64,000 bases of DNA from contig NZ_JABFBC010000001.1 of the NCBI RefSeq assembly GCF_013093415.1, positions 806,001-870,000 of the forward strand, read 5' to 3'. A model generated the notes under the pieces. The model did no database searches. It was given only the letters and a program-made list of their open reading frames with translations, and was not told the origin of the DNA. Below are positions 26,348 to 36,192 of the stretch, piece after piece; position 1 is the stretch's first letter, and every line of letters starts with the position of its first letter. The stretch is from Halovulum dunhuangense. GTDB taxonomy: Bacteria > Pseudomonadota > Alphaproteobacteria > Rhodobacterales > Rhodobacteraceae. Made by a program: the position numbers and the translations under genes.

Positions 26348-26362
26348 TTAAGCCGGGGTTAA
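26348..26362. promoter_or_regulatory. Candidate CtrA-binding box
   Basis: TTAAGCCGGGGTTAA matches TTAA-N7-TTAA, and each half is part of the direct repeat GGTTAAGCC (26346-26354 and 26357-26365), one helical turn apart. It lies 47 bases before the start of the RTX-like gene (minus strand) and 81 bases before pheS (plus strand). Confidence 0.48.
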
Positions 26363-26442
26363 GCCGCCATCGCCCTTGCAATCCAGACGGTCCCTCGCTA
26401 CGCCCTTCGCCGGTGCAACCAGCCCAAGGCGGAGAGTGGATC

Positions 26443-27513
26443 ATGGAAGATCTCGCAGCGCTCAAGGACAAGTATGTCGGCCAGATCGCCGGCGCGGCGG
26501 ACGAGGCCGCGCTCGAGGCGGTGCGGCTTGCCGCCCTTGGAAAGAAGGGCGAGATCAGCCTGATGATGCGCAGCCTGGGTGGCATGAGCCCGGAAGAGCG
26601 GCAGAGCTTCGGGCCCGCGCTGAACGCGCTCAAGACCGAACTGTCGGACGCCATTGCCGCGCGGCGCGACGCCCTGGCAGAGGCGGCGCTGGAAAAGCGG
26701 CTGGCGCGGGAATGGGTGGACGTGACCCAGCCGCCCCGTCCGCAGCCCGAGGGCACGATCCATCCGATCAGCCAGGTCATGGAAGAGGTCATCGCGATCT
26801 TTGCCGATCTTGGCTACGCGGTCGCCGAGGGCCCGCAGATCGAGACGGACTGGTACAATTTCGACGCGCTGAACATCCCGGCGGAGCATCCTTCGCGCAC
26901 CGAGATGGACACCTTCTACATGCACCGCGACCCGGGCGACAATCGCCCGCCGCATGTGCTGCGCACCCATACCTCGCCGGTGCAGATCCGGTACATGGAA
27001 CAGCATGGCGTGCCCTGCCGGATCATTGCGCCGGGCCGCGTCTATCGCGCCGACTATGACCAGACGCACACGCCGATGTTCCACCAGTACGAGGGGCTGT
27101 GCATCGACCGGGACGTGTCGATGGCCAACCTGAAATGGACGCTCGAGGAGTTCTGCCGCGCCTTCTTCGAGGTTGACGGGGTCGAACTGCGGTTCCGCGC
27201 CTCGCATTTCCCCTTTACCGAGCCGTCGGCCGAGGTGGATATCCGCTGTTCGTGGGAAGGCGGTCAACTCAAGATCGGCGAGGGCGACGACTGGCTTGAA
27301 ATCCTTGGCTCGGGCATGGTCCATCCCAAGGTGCTGGCCGCTGCCGGTGTCGATCCGGACAAGTGGCAGGGGTTCGCCTTCGGCATGGGGATCGACCGGA
27401 TCGCGATGCTGAAATACGGAATCCCGGATCTGCGTGCCTTCTTCGACAGCGACCTGCGCTGGCTGCGGCACTACGGCTTCCGCACGCTGGACGTTCCGCG
27501 GCTTTACGCCTGA
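26443..27513 (+). CDS. pheS: Phenylalanine-tRNA ligase alpha subunit
   Basis: A 356-residue class II aminoacyl-tRNA synthetase alpha subunit. The N-terminal coiled coil (about 1-85) is followed by the catalytic core: [25 protein letters not shown] (motif 1/2 region), [17 protein letters not shown] (motif 2) and [15 protein letters not shown] (motif 3). With PheT it forms the alpha2beta2 enzyme charging tRNA-Phe. The ATG at 26443 has GGAGAG upstream. Unusually, a small pilin gene on the opposite strand separates it from pheT. No Phe-rich leader peptide or T-box was seen. Confidence 0.95.
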   Translation: MEDLAALKDKYVGQIAGAADEAALEAVRLAALGKKGEISLMMRSLGGMSPEERQSFGPALNALKTELSDAIAARRDALAEAALEKRLAREWVDVTQPPRPQPEGTIHPISQVMEEVIAIFADLGYAVAEGPQIETDWYNFDALNIPAEHPSRTEMDTFYMHRDPGDNRPPHVLRTHTSPVQIRYMEQHGVPCRIIAPGRVYRADYDQTHTPMFHQYEGLCIDRDVSMANLKWTLEEFCRAFFEVDGVELRFRASHFPFTEPSAEVDIRCSWEGGQLKIGEGDDWLEILGSGMVHPKVLAAAGVDPDKWQGFAFGMGIDRIAMLKYGIPDLRAFFDSDLRWLRHYGFRTLDVPRLYA

Positions 27514-27535
27514 CGCCCGCGCCTTGCGGCGGCGG

Positions 27536-27724
27536 TCAGCGGCCGGCGTCTGCCACGGCCTGCGCCGCGCGGTCGCTGATCCAGCTGGCGTTGGTGCTCA
27601 TGCCATCCTCGAGCACGTTGATGATGAGGATTATGTTGATCGCCACGATGGAGGCGGTCAGCACCACCCAGTCCACGGTCGTGGCGCCGTCCTGATCGAA
27701 AACAAACCTGCGCAGCGCTTTCAT
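27536..27724 (-). CDS. Small Flp-like pilin protein
   Basis: A 62-residue protein with the Flp/type IVb pilin layout: a short basic leader (MKALRRFVFDQDG) and then a hydrophobic helix beginning ATTVDWVVLTASIVAIN. Prepilin peptidase would cleave after the Gly; position +5 is Asp where Flp pilins usually have Glu. GGAGG lies before the ATG on this strand. It is inserted, in opposite orientation, between pheS and pheT. No tad/cpa assembly genes are in the window, so assembly into pili is not established. Confidence 0.68.
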   Translation of the reverse strand: MKALRRFVFDQDGATTVDWVVLTASIVAINIILIINVLEDGMSTNASWISDRAAQAVADAGR

Positions 27725-27911
27725 GTCGAGCCTCCATCAACTCGGGCTCGTGTATCGCCTGGAGTCATGGCGCGAATAGGGCGGAAATGCGGATCCGTGG
27801 CGCGAAATCGTTAAGATGCTAGGTTAACGGCGGGGGGCCAAGCCCTCTTTCCCTTGGCCGGGCTATCCTTTAGAACCCGCTCCGACCCGTTTCCCGCGCA
27901 AAGGCAGGCCC

Positions 27912-30320
27912 ATGAAATTCACGCTTTCCTGGCTCAAGGAACATCTGGACACCGAGGCCACGGTCGAGGAGATCGCGGAAGCCCTGACCGATCTCGGACT
28001 CGAGGTCGAGGGCGTGTCCGATCCCGCCGAGGTACTGGGCGCCTTTACCGTGGGCGAGGTGCTGGAGGCAGAGAAGCATCCGGATGCCGATCGCCTTCGT
28101 GTGTGCCGCGTGCTGACCGCGAAAGGAGAGCAGCAGATCATCTGCGGCGCCCCGAATGCGCGCGCCGGCATAAAGGTCGTGGTCGCACAGCCCGGCGACT
28201 ACATTCCGGGCATCGACGTCACGATCCAGGTGGGCAAGATCCGCGGCATCGAAAGCCACGGCATGATGCTGTCCGAGCGCGAGATGCAGCTGTCGGATGC
28301 CCATGAGGGCATCGTGGAACTGGGCGCCGATGCCGTCGTTGGGCAGCGCTACATCGACTATGCCGGCAAGAACGATCCGATGATCCATGTCGCGATCACC
28401 CCGAACCGGCCCGATGCGCTGGGTGTCCGCGGCATCGCGCGCGACCTTGCGGCGCGGGGTCTCGGCACGCTCAAGCCGCAGGTGACGGAACCGGTGCCGG
28501 GAAGCTACGTCTCGCCCGTCCGGGTGACGCTGGACGACAGCGTGTCGGAAAAGGCCTGCTCGCTGTTCCTGGGCCGCATGATCCGTGGCGTGAAGAACGG
28601 ACCGTCGCCCGCATGGTTGCAGGACCGGCTGCGCGCGATCGGGCTTCGGCCGATCTCGGCGCTGGTGGATGTGACCAATTTCCTTACCTATGACCAGAAC
28701 CGCCCGTTGCACGTCTTCGACGCGGACAAGGTCAGCGGCGATCTGGTGGTGCGGCGTGCCGAGGCGGGCGAAACGCTGCTGGCGCTGGACGAGAAGACCT
28801 ATACCTTCGAGGGCACCGAGACCGTCATCGCCGACGACAACGGCGTCGAGTCGATCGGCGGGATCATGGGCGGCCACGCGTCCGGCTGCACGACGGACAC
28901 GGTGAACGTCTTCCTCGAGGCGGCCTATTTCGATCCCGTCCTGACGGCCGAGACCGGCCGCAAGCTCAAGATCAATTCCGACGCGCGCTACCGCTTCGAG
29001 CGGGGCATCGACCCGACCTTCACCCCCGAAGGCATCGAGATTGCCACCCGCATGATCCTGGATCTGTGCGGCGGCGAGGCGTCCGAAGTGGTGACCGCGG
29101 GGGCGGTTCCCGATGTTGCGCGGTTCTACCGCCTGAACAGCTCGCGCGTGTCCAGCCTTGTCGGCATGGACATTCCCGAGGACGACCAGATCCGCATCCT
29201 GACCGCGCTGGGCTTCGGCGTCGCGAAAGAGGCGGGCGGCGTCGAGGTCTGGGTGCCCAGCTGGCGCCCCGACGTGCAAGGCGAGGCCGACCTGGTCGAG
29301 GAGATCGCGCGAATCACGTCGCTGACCCGGCTCGAGGGCAGGCCGATGGCGCGGGCGGCAGGCGTGCAGCGCCCGATCCTGACGCTGCGCCAGCTGCGCG
29401 AAAGCACCACGCGGCGGCGGATCGCGTCGCTTGGCTACAACGAGTGCGTCACCTATTCCTTCATCGACGAACGCAGCGCCGCTCTGTTCGGCGGGGGCAC
29501 CGATGCGGTCAAGCTGGGCAACCCGATCTCGTCCGAGATGAGCCACCTGCGGCCCGACCTGCTGCCGGGGCTGCTACAGGCCGCCGCCCGCAACCAGGCG
29601 CGCGGTTTCGGTGACCTGATGCTGTTCGAGGTCGGCCCCGCATGGACCGGCGGCGAGCCCGAGGACCAGCTTTTCCTGGCCAGCGGCCTGCGTGTCGGCC
29701 ACACCGCGCCACGCAACGCTTTTGGCAGTCGCCGCCCGGTCGATGTGTTCGACGCCAAGGCCGATGCCGAGGCGGTGCTGGCCGAACTGGGCGCCCCCGC
29801 GAAGCTGATGGTGCTGCGAAACGCGCCCGGCTGGTTCCATCCCGGTCGCTCGGGCGTGCTGAGCCTTGGCCCCAAGACGCCGCTGGCGGTGTTCGGTGAA
29901 CTGCATCCGCGGGTGCTGGACGCGCTGGACGTGAAGGGGCCGGCGGTCGCCTTCACGCTGTTCCCGATGGCGCTGCCGCAGCCGAAGAAGTCCGGACCGA
30001 CCCGGCCGGCGCTGGAAATCTCCGATTTCCAGGCGGTCGAGCGCGATTTCGCCTTTGTCGTTGACGCCGAGGTCGCCGCGGAGGCGATCCTCAAGGCGGC
30101 ACAGGGCGCGGACAAGGCGCTGGTGGACAGCGTCAGCGTCTTCGACGTCTTTGCCGGCGAGCGGGCCGAGGCGCAGATGGGTGCGGGCAAGAAATCCGTC
30201 GCCATCGCCGTGCGGCTGCAACCGAGAACAGGCACGCTGACCGACAAGGAAATCGAGGCTGCGGCGGGCAGGATCGTCGCCGCCGTGACCAAGGCGACGG
30301 GGGGCACCCTGCGCGGCTGA
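27912..30320 (+). CDS. pheT: Phenylalanine-tRNA ligase beta subunit
   Basis: An 802-residue beta subunit. The N-terminal MKFTLSWLKEHLDTE and an EMAP-type tRNA-binding domain (AEKHPDADRLRVCRV) at about residues 40-150 are followed by the B3/B4 editing domain (about 210-385), the B5 domain and a catalytic-like core with SLGYNECVTYSFID. The anticodon-binding FDX-ACB domain forms the last ~95 residues (FQAVERDFAFVVD). A GGCCAAG/CTTGGCC hairpin (27836-27859) lies in its leader, with a 10-base loop. It is followed by ytoQ after 66 bases. Confidence 0.95.
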   Translation: MKFTLSWLKEHLDTEATVEEIAEALTDLGLEVEGVSDPAEVLGAFTVGEVLEAEKHPDADRLRVCRVLTAKGEQQIICGAPNARAGIKVVVAQPGDYIPGIDVTIQVGKIRGIESHGMMLSEREMQLSDAHEGIVELGADAVVGQRYIDYAGKNDPMIHVAITPNRPDALGVRGIARDLAARGLGTLKPQVTEPVPGSYVSPVRVTLDDSVSEKACSLFLGRMIRGVKNGPSPAWLQDRLRAIGLRPISALVDVTNFLTYDQNRPLHVFDADKVSGDLVVRRAEAGETLLALDEKTYTFEGTETVIADDNGVESIGGIMGGHASGCTTDTVNVFLEAAYFDPVLTAETGRKLKINSDARYRFERGIDPTFTPEGIEIATRMILDLCGGEASEVVTAGAVPDVARFYRLNSSRVSSLVGMDIPEDDQIRILTALGFGVAKEAGGVEVWVPSWRPDVQGEADLVEEIARITSLTRLEGRPMARAAGVQRPILTLRQLRESTTRRRIASLGYNECVTYSFIDERSAALFGGGTDAVKLGNPISSEMSHLRPDLLPGLLQAAARNQARGFGDLMLFEVGPAWTGGEPEDQLFLASGLRVGHTAPRNAFGSRRPVDVFDAKADAEAVLAELGAPAKLMVLRNAPGWFHPGRSGVLSLGPKTPLAVFGELHPRVLDALDVKGPAVAFTLFPMALPQPKKSGPTRPALEISDFQAVERDFAFVVDAEVAAEAILKAAQGADKALVDSVSVFDVFAGERAEAQMGAGKKSVAIAVRLQPRTGTLTDKEIEAAAGRIVAAVTKATGGTLRG

Positions 30321-30386
30321 CCGGCCGCGCGGCTTGTCCCGCAGACGTGCCGGGCCACATCAGGACTGAACGGAGGAGGACGCGAA

Positions 30387-30842
30387 ATGCAACTGAAGGT
30401 CTATCTGTCCGGAGAGATCCACACCGACTGGCGCGAGGAAATCGCCCATGGCGTGCGCGATGCGGGACTCGATGTCAGCCTGTCCGGTCCGGTGACGGAT
30501 CATGCCGCGTCCGACGATTGCGGCGTGGCCATTCTGGGCGCCGAGGACAACAAGTTTTGGCATGACCGCAAGGGCGCGCTTCTGAACTCTATCCGGACCC
30601 GCAAGGGGATCGAGGATGCCGACGTGGTCGTCGTGCGTTTCGGCGACGAGTACAAGCAGTGGAATGCGGCCTTTGATGCGGGCTATGCGGCCGCGCTTGG
30701 CAAGTCGCTGATCATCCTGCACGGGCCGCACCACGCCCATGCGCTGAAGGAAGTGGACGCCGCGGCACAGGCCGTGGCCGAGACGCCGGCGCAGGTCGTC
30801 GATCTGTTGCGCTACGTCCTGACCGGGGCGCTGCCGGCCTGA
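30387..30842 (+). CDS. ytoQ: YtoQ family protein
   Basis: A 151-residue YtoQ-family protein: VYLSGEIHTDWREEI at the N-terminus, VTDHAASDDCG, HDRKGALLNSIRTRKGI and VVVRFGDEYKQWNAAFDAGYA. The fold resembles nucleoside 2-deoxyribosyltransferases, but no reaction is established for the family. GGAGGAGG lies about ten bases before the ATG. A stem-loop directly after the gene probably ends the pheT-ytoQ transcript. Confidence 0.85.
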   Translation: MQLKVYLSGEIHTDWREEIAHGVRDAGLDVSLSGPVTDHAASDDCGVAILGAEDNKFWHDRKGALLNSIRTRKGIEDADVVVVRFGDEYKQWNAAFDAGYAAALGKSLIILHGPHHAHALKEVDAAAQAVAETPAQVVDLLRYVLTGALPA

Positions 30843-30849
30843 AGACCTT

Positions 30850-30886
30850 GGCAGCACTCTTCGCAGGGTGCTGCCAATTCTTTGAA
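30850..30886 (+). terminator. Probable terminator after ytoQ
   Basis: GGCAGCAC (30850-30857) and GTGCTGCC (30868-30875) form a perfect 8-base stem with a 10-base loop. The following AATTCTTT is only weakly T-rich. It lies eight bases after the ytoQ stop. Confidence 0.5.
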
Positions 30887-30970
30887 AAAATTAGGTTAAT
30901 CCAGAAATCGCTTGCGTTGCGCGGGAGTGCTGCGTCACCATTATCCCATTGCGGGAAATGGAGGCTTGCA

Positions 30971-31243
30971 ATGCGAACGGGCAGCATAACGGAGAACATG
31001 CTTCTGGGGCACGGGCTTACGACGGCGGAAATCCTTTACTGGATGCCGGATCACCAGCAGGTGCTCCAGAGCTTCACTTGGCAGGAGTATGACAAGGCGC
31101 CGGAGTTTCCGCGCCTGCACCGCTTCATCGACTTCTGGCGCGAGGAACTGGAGGGGCCGCTTCATTCAGTGCGGTATTCGCACCAGCATCTTGTCCGGCC
31201 GGGCGAGTGGCGCAAGGTGGACGGTGTCATACTGCTGAACTGA
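30971..31243 (+). CDS. usg: Usg family protein
   Basis: A 90-residue protein of the Usg family, named for an open frame upstream of trp genes in Caulobacter. TENMLLGHGLTTAEILYWMPD, LQSFTWQEYDKAPEFPRL and FWREELEGPLHSVRY are conserved in the family; the function is unknown. GGAGG lies eight bases before the ATG at 30971. Here no trp genes are nearby; it sits alone between ytoQ and mscL, with the preceding hairpin suggesting its own promoter. Confidence 0.82.
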   Translation: MRTGSITENMLLGHGLTTAEILYWMPDHQQVLQSFTWQEYDKAPEFPRLHRFIDFWREELEGPLHSVRYSHQHLVRPGEWRKVDGVILLN

Positions 31244-31327
31244 CGTCCCCCTAGGCAGAGGGGCGCGCCCCGACTACTCTTTCGACCCTGTGGGACCATC
31301 CCTGGGCACAAAGAGACGGGCAAAAGC

Positions 31328-31762
31328 ATGTTGAATGAATTCAAGGCGTTCATCGCGCGTGGCAACGTGATGGACATGGCGGTCGGCATCATCGTCGGGG
31401 CCGCCTTCACCGCGATCGTCAGCTCGGTCGTGGCCGACCTGATCCAGCCGCTCATCGGTCTGATCCTGGGCGGGATCGATTTCACCAACTACTTCATCGC
31501 GCTCGACGGGGGCGATTACAGCACCCTTGCCGCGGCGCAGGAGGCTGGGGCCGCCACCTTCAACTACGGCAATTTCATCACGGCGATGATCAATTTCCTG
31601 ATCATCGCCTTTGTCGTGTTCCTGCTGGTCAAGGCGGTGAACCGGATCCGCGATGCGGCGGCAAAGCCGAAGGAAGCCGCGCCGGAAAGCCCGAAGGGCC
31701 CCAGCCAGGAGGAATTGCTGGCCGAGATCCGCGACCTGCTCAAGGCGCAGCGCCAGGGCTGA
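31328..31762 (+). CDS. mscL: Large-conductance mechanosensitive channel MscL
   Basis: A 144-residue MscL that opens under high membrane tension to release solutes on hypo-osmotic shock. The N-terminal amphipathic helix [13 protein letters not shown] runs into TM1 ([20 protein letters not shown]). A periplasmic loop follows, then TM2 (about 83-103, [18 protein letters not shown]) and a cytoplasmic C-terminal helix ending in [14 protein letters not shown]. The pentamer sits in the inner membrane. GAGACGGG precedes the ATG. It is convergent with ald. Confidence 0.95.
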   Translation: MLNEFKAFIARGNVMDMAVGIIVGAAFTAIVSSVVADLIQPLIGLILGGIDFTNYFIALDGGDYSTLAAAQEAGAATFNYGNFITAMINFLIIAFVVFLLVKAVNRIRDAAAKPKEAAPESPKGPSQEELLAEIRDLLKAQRQG

Positions 31763-31767
31763 GGGCT

Positions 31768-31795
31768 GCGGGCGCGGCGATGGCGCCGCGCCCGC
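31768..31795. terminator. Hairpin between convergent mscL and ald
   Basis: GCGGGCGCGGCG (31768-31779) and CGCCGCGCCCGC (31784-31795) form a perfect 12-base stem with an ATGG loop, five bases after the mscL stop. Neither side has a T-run. It may serve both convergent genes. Confidence 0.5.
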
Positions 31796-31800
31796 GCCCG

Positions 31801-32919
<1,119 letters not shown>

Positions 32920-33050
32920 GTTCTCCTCCGTATTCCTGGCGCGGCGCGGTGCGCGCCGGCCGTCAGTAACATGGTAGTCCTTCGCGGGTCTTGCGAACCC
33001 TGTCCCCGGACCCCTGGAAATCCGCGCGCTGCCCGGGGTGCGCCCATGCG

Positions 33051-33383
33051 TCAGAACAGGACGAAGATGCCCAGGTAGAGCGCGGCCATCCCACCTGCGA
33101 TCGCGCCCAGAACGGAGCGCGTCCCGATCCCGATCGCTGCCGCGGCTGCCGCGGCCAGGATGCGCGCGGGGTCAAGTTCGCCCCCCGTGGCGGCCGGCCA
33201 GGCGACCATGGGGGCCACCAGCGCCGGCAGCACGGCGACGGGCGTGAAGCGCAAGAGTCGCAGCACCAGCGGCGGCAGCCTGCGGTCGCCGATCAGGCCG
33301 AGGAACGAGAAACGGATCAGGTAGGTGCCGATCCCCAGAAGGATGATGACGGCCCAGACCTTGGCGTCGGAAATCGCGGTCAT
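33051..33383 (-). CDS. azlD: Branched-chain amino acid exporter small subunit AzlD
   Basis: A 110-residue membrane protein with about four hydrophobic segments (AVIILLGIGTYLIRFSFLGL, RFTPVAVLPALVAPMVAW, and two C-terminal ones), matching AzlD. With AzlC it forms a two-component exporter of branched-chain amino acids. Its ATG overlaps the azlC stop as ATGA, so translation is coupled. Confidence 0.87.
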   Translation of the reverse strand: MTAISDAKVWAVIILLGIGTYLIRFSFLGLIGDRRLPPLVLRLLRFTPVAVLPALVAPMVAWPAATGGELDPARILAAAAAAAIGIGTRSVLGAIAGGMAALYLGIFVLF

Positions 33384-34084
33384 CGGCGGCGCTCCATCCA
33401 GATTTCCACCGCCGCGCCGGTCGCCATGGCCGCCACAGCCGCGACCAGGACGCCGGTGCTGTAGGGCATCCAGGCGAGTGCCAGCGCCGTCACGACCGAT
33501 ACCAGCGCCGCCGCCAGATGGGCGAGGCTTTTCAACTGCGGTGCGATCAGCGCGATGAAGGTGATCGGCACCGCGAAATCGAGCGCGTATTCCGGCGGGA
33601 TCGCCGTGCCGACCTCTGCGCCGATCCAGGTGAACAAGTACCAAAGCGGGCAGATCAGCACGATGGTCCCGAAGAAATACGCCATCTTCTGCGGCCGGCC
33701 TAGGGGCGGGTCCTCCTCGTAGCGCTTGATCGCGATGCCGTAGCTCTGGTCGACCAGCAGATAGGCCGCAAAGGCCCGCTGCCAGAGCGGGGCCGCCCCA
33801 AGATGCGGCACCAGCGCCGCGGAATACATCGCCATGCGCATGTTCACCGCCAGCGCGCTGGCAAGGATGATCAGGGTCGGCGCCTGGTCGGCCAGCAACT
33901 GCACCGCCACGAATTGCGAGGCGCCGGCGATCACGAAAAAGCTCATCGACATGGTCTGAAGCAGGTCGAGCCCCGCCTCGGTCGCGACCACGCCGAACAG
34001 CATCGCGAAGGGAATGATCACCGTCACGAAGGGAAGGCTGCCGAAAAAGCCGGAAACGAAGGCGGATCTGGTCTGGTCTGTCAT
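33380..34084 (-). CDS. azlC: Branched-chain amino acid exporter large subunit AzlC
   Basis: A 234-residue membrane protein of the AzlC/YgaZ family. FFGSLPFVTVIIPFAMLFG, SFFVIAGASQFVAVQLL, AVNMRMAMYSAALVPHLG and LLVDQSYGIAIKRY are family blocks. Several membrane segments span the inner membrane. It works with AzlD (overlap of four bases). The start lies 93 bases from the divergent fdhD gene. Confidence 0.88.
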   Translation of the reverse strand: MTDQTRSAFVSGFFGSLPFVTVIIPFAMLFGVVATEAGLDLLQTMSMSFFVIAGASQFVAVQLLADQAPTLIILASALAVNMRMAMYSAALVPHLGAAPLWQRAFAAYLLVDQSYGIAIKRYEEDPPLGRPQKMAYFFGTIVLICPLWYLFTWIGAEVGTAIPPEYALDFAVPITFIALIAPQLKSLAHLAAALVSVVTALALAWMPYSTGVLVAAVAAMATGAAVEIWMERRR

Positions 34085-34177
34085 GGCAGGCTGGCGGTAC
34101 CCCCGGCGCGGGGGGAAGTAAAACCAAATCTGGTGATCTTGCCTTTCAATCCCCGTGGTGCTTACGTCCGCTCCACG

Positions 34178-35047
34178 ATGACACGCCTGCCGATCCTGCC
34201 CGACCCTGAAAATCCCCGCCTGACCCGCCCGGTCGAGGCGCTGGACCAGCACGGCCAGCGGCAGCAGATCCGCGTCGTGGAAGAGCGGCCGCTCACGATC
34301 TATCTCAACAGCCAGGAGATCGTGACCGCCATGACCATCGGGGATTACCCCGAGTACCTGGCGGTCGGCTACCTCGCGAACCAGGGCATGCTGCTTCCGG
34401 CGGACAGGATCACCGGCGTCGATTTCGACGAGGAAGTGGAAACCGTCGTCGTGCGCACCGAACGCGCCACCGACTACGAGGACAAGCTCAAGCGCAAGAC
34501 CCGCACCTCGGGCTGCGCCGTGGGCACGGTCTTTGGCGACATGATGGAGGGGCTCGACGGGCTGGAACTGCCGGCGACGCCGGTGCGGACCTCGGATCTC
34601 TATGCGCTGGCGCACCGGATCAACACGATGCCCAGCCTTTATCTCGAGGCGGGGGCGATCCACGGCACGGTGCTGTGCCAGGGTGACCAGGCGCTTGTCT
34701 ACATGGAAGATGTCGGGCGCCACAACGCGGTGGACAAGATCGCCGGCTGGATGCGGCTGAACGGTGTCGAGGGTGGGGACAAGCTGCTCTACACCACGGG
34801 ACGGCTGACCTCCGAGATGGTCATAAAGACGGCGCTGATGGGGATACCGGCGCTTGCCTCCCGCTCGGGCTTCACCGCCTGGGGGGTAGAGATCGCGCGG
34901 CAGGTGGGCCTGACGCTGGTCGGCCGGATGCGCGGGCAGCGCTTCCTGTGCCTGTCGGGAGAGGAGCGGCTGGTGCGCGACGCCGACCCGGGCCGCGCGC
35001 CCGAAGAGCCGCGCGGCAGCCGTAGGAAAGGGGCCGAGGATGCGTGA
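34178..35047 (+). CDS. fdhD: Formate dehydrogenase accessory sulfurtransferase FdhD
   Basis: A 289-residue FdhD. It moves sulfur from IscS to the molybdenum cofactor of formate dehydrogenase. The substrate-binding block is EERPLTIYLNSQEIV; MTIGDYPEYLAVGYL and VYMEDVGRHNAVDKIAG are typical. The redox loop reads TSGCAVGT: only the first Cys of the classical CxxC is present, the second position being Gly. The C-terminal part includes LTSEMVIKTALMGIPALASRSG. It starts a molybdenum cofactor operon and overlaps mobA by eight bases. No formate dehydrogenase subunit lies in the window. Confidence 0.92.
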   Translation: MTRLPILPDPENPRLTRPVEALDQHGQRQQIRVVEERPLTIYLNSQEIVTAMTIGDYPEYLAVGYLANQGMLLPADRITGVDFDEEVETVVVRTERATDYEDKLKRKTRTSGCAVGTVFGDMMEGLDGLELPATPVRTSDLYALAHRINTMPSLYLEAGAIHGTVLCQGDQALVYMEDVGRHNAVDKIAGWMRLNGVEGGDKLLYTTGRLTSEMVIKTALMGIPALASRSGFTAWGVEIARQVGLTLVGRMRGQRFLCLSGEERLVRDADPGRAPEEPRGSRRKGAEDA

Positions 35048-35672
35048 GGTGCCCGGGCTGACGGTCGGCGTGGTGCTGGCTGGCGGTCTTGCGACCCGCA
35101 TGGGCGGGGGCGACAAGTGCCTGCTGAACCTTGCCGGCCGCCCGATGCTGAGCCATGTGATCGACCGGCTCGCCCCGCAGGTGGATGCGGTCGTGCTGAA
35201 TGCGAACGGCGATGCGACCCGCTTTGCCCGCTTCGGCTTGACCGTGGTCGCCGATGGTGTCAGCGGCTTTCCCGGCCCGCTTGCCGGCGTGCTGGCGGGG
35301 ATGGACGCCGCCGCCGAACTGGGGGCCGAGGCGATCGTCACCGTCGCGGGCGACACGCCGTTCTTTCCGCAGGACCTAACCGCGCGTCTTCGCGCGGCGG
35401 CGGCCGAGGCGGCGGTGCCGATCGCGCTGGCGGCGACCCCCGATCCGCGGCGTGGCGTGTCGCGTCATCCGACCTTTGGCCTGTGGCCCGTGGACCTGCG
35501 TCACGACCTGCGCCGCGCGCTGGGCGAGGGGGTGCGCAAGGTGGTGCTCTGGACCGACGATCACGGCTGCGCCAGCGCGGTGTTCGACACCGATGCCGGC
35601 GATCCCTTCTTCAACGTCAACACGCCTCAGGATCTGGAGGCTGCCCGCAGCTGGCTGGACCGGGCCGGATGA
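35040..35672 (+). CDS. mobA: Molybdenum cofactor guanylyltransferase MobA
   Basis: A 210-residue nucleotidyltransferase that joins GMP to molybdopterin to give the MGD cofactor. The nucleotide-binding motif LAGGLATRMGGGDK is at residues 13-26; VAGDTPFFPQDL carries the metal-binding Asp; FNVNTPQDLEAA is the usual C-terminal block. It begins inside the end of fdhD, and mobB follows after 13 bases. Confidence 0.93.
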   Translation: MREVPGLTVGVVLAGGLATRMGGGDKCLLNLAGRPMLSHVIDRLAPQVDAVVLNANGDATRFARFGLTVVADGVSGFPGPLAGVLAGMDAAAELGAEAIVTVAGDTPFFPQDLTARLRAAAAEAAVPIALAATPDPRRGVSRHPTFGLWPVDLRHDLRRALGEGVRKVVLWTDDHGCASAVFDTDAGDPFFNVNTPQDLEAARSWLDRAG

Positions 35673-35685
35673 GCCGGGGCGCAGG

Positions 35686-36192
35686 ATGAGGATTTACGGC
35701 GTCACCGGCTGGAAGAACATGGGCAAGACCACGCTGGTGGAACGGCTGGTGGCCCATCTGACGGGCGACATGGGTCTGCGCGTGTCCACCGTGAAGCACG
35801 CGCATCACATGGTCGATATCGACCAGCCCGGCCGCGACAGCCACCGCCACCGCGAGGCGGGCGCCTCGGAAGTGGTGCTGTCCTCGGCCCGGCGCATCGC
35901 CTTCATGCACGAGTTGCGCGACGCGCCCGAATGGCCGTTGCAGGATATCCTGGCGCGGATGCGGCCCTGCGACCTGGTGCTGGTCGAGGGGTACAAGGCG
36001 GAAGCCCATCGCAAGATCGAGATCTTTCGCCCCGAGGCGGCCCGCAGCCGAACGCCACTTGCCGCCAGCAACCCCACGATCCGCGCCATTGCAGGGGACC
36101 CGGGGGCGACCGGTCTGCCCGGCTTCGCGCCCGATGCGATCGCCGAGATTGCGGCTTTCATCCTGCGCGATGCAGAGGAACCGGTCCGGTGA
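35686..36192 (+). CDS. mobB: Molybdopterin-guanine dinucleotide biosynthesis protein MobB
   Basis: A 168-residue P-loop GTPase-like protein that assists MobA. YGVTGWKNMGKTTLVERL holds Walker A near residues 6-15; STVKHAHHMVDIDQPGRDS and LVLVEGYKAEAHRKIEIF are family blocks. The ATG at 35686 has GCAGG just before it. The stop overlaps moeA (GTGA). Confidence 0.93.
   Translation: MRIYGVTGWKNMGKTTLVERLVAHLTGDMGLRVSTVKHAHHMVDIDQPGRDSHRHREAGASEVVLSSARRIAFMHELRDAPEWPLQDILARMRPCDLVLVEGYKAEAHRKIEIFRPEAARSRTPLAASNPTIRAIAGDPGATGLPGFAPDAIAEIAAFILRDAEEPVR

Noticed and set aside
26302-26442. Possible attenuator or T-box in the pheS leader.
   Set aside because: No Phe-rich leader peptide, no T-box sequence and no terminator/antiterminator pair could be found.
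27811-27827. TTAA-N9-TTAA pair upstream of the Flp-like pilin and pheT.
   Set aside because: CtrA sites need seven bases between the TTAA elements; nine places the halves off-phase. It may hold single half-sites at most.
27870-29546. A 558-codon open frame antisense to pheT.
   Set aside because: It has the composition of a mirror frame (Arg, His, Asp, Gly), no ribosome site and no recognisable domain, while pheT is clear over the same bases.
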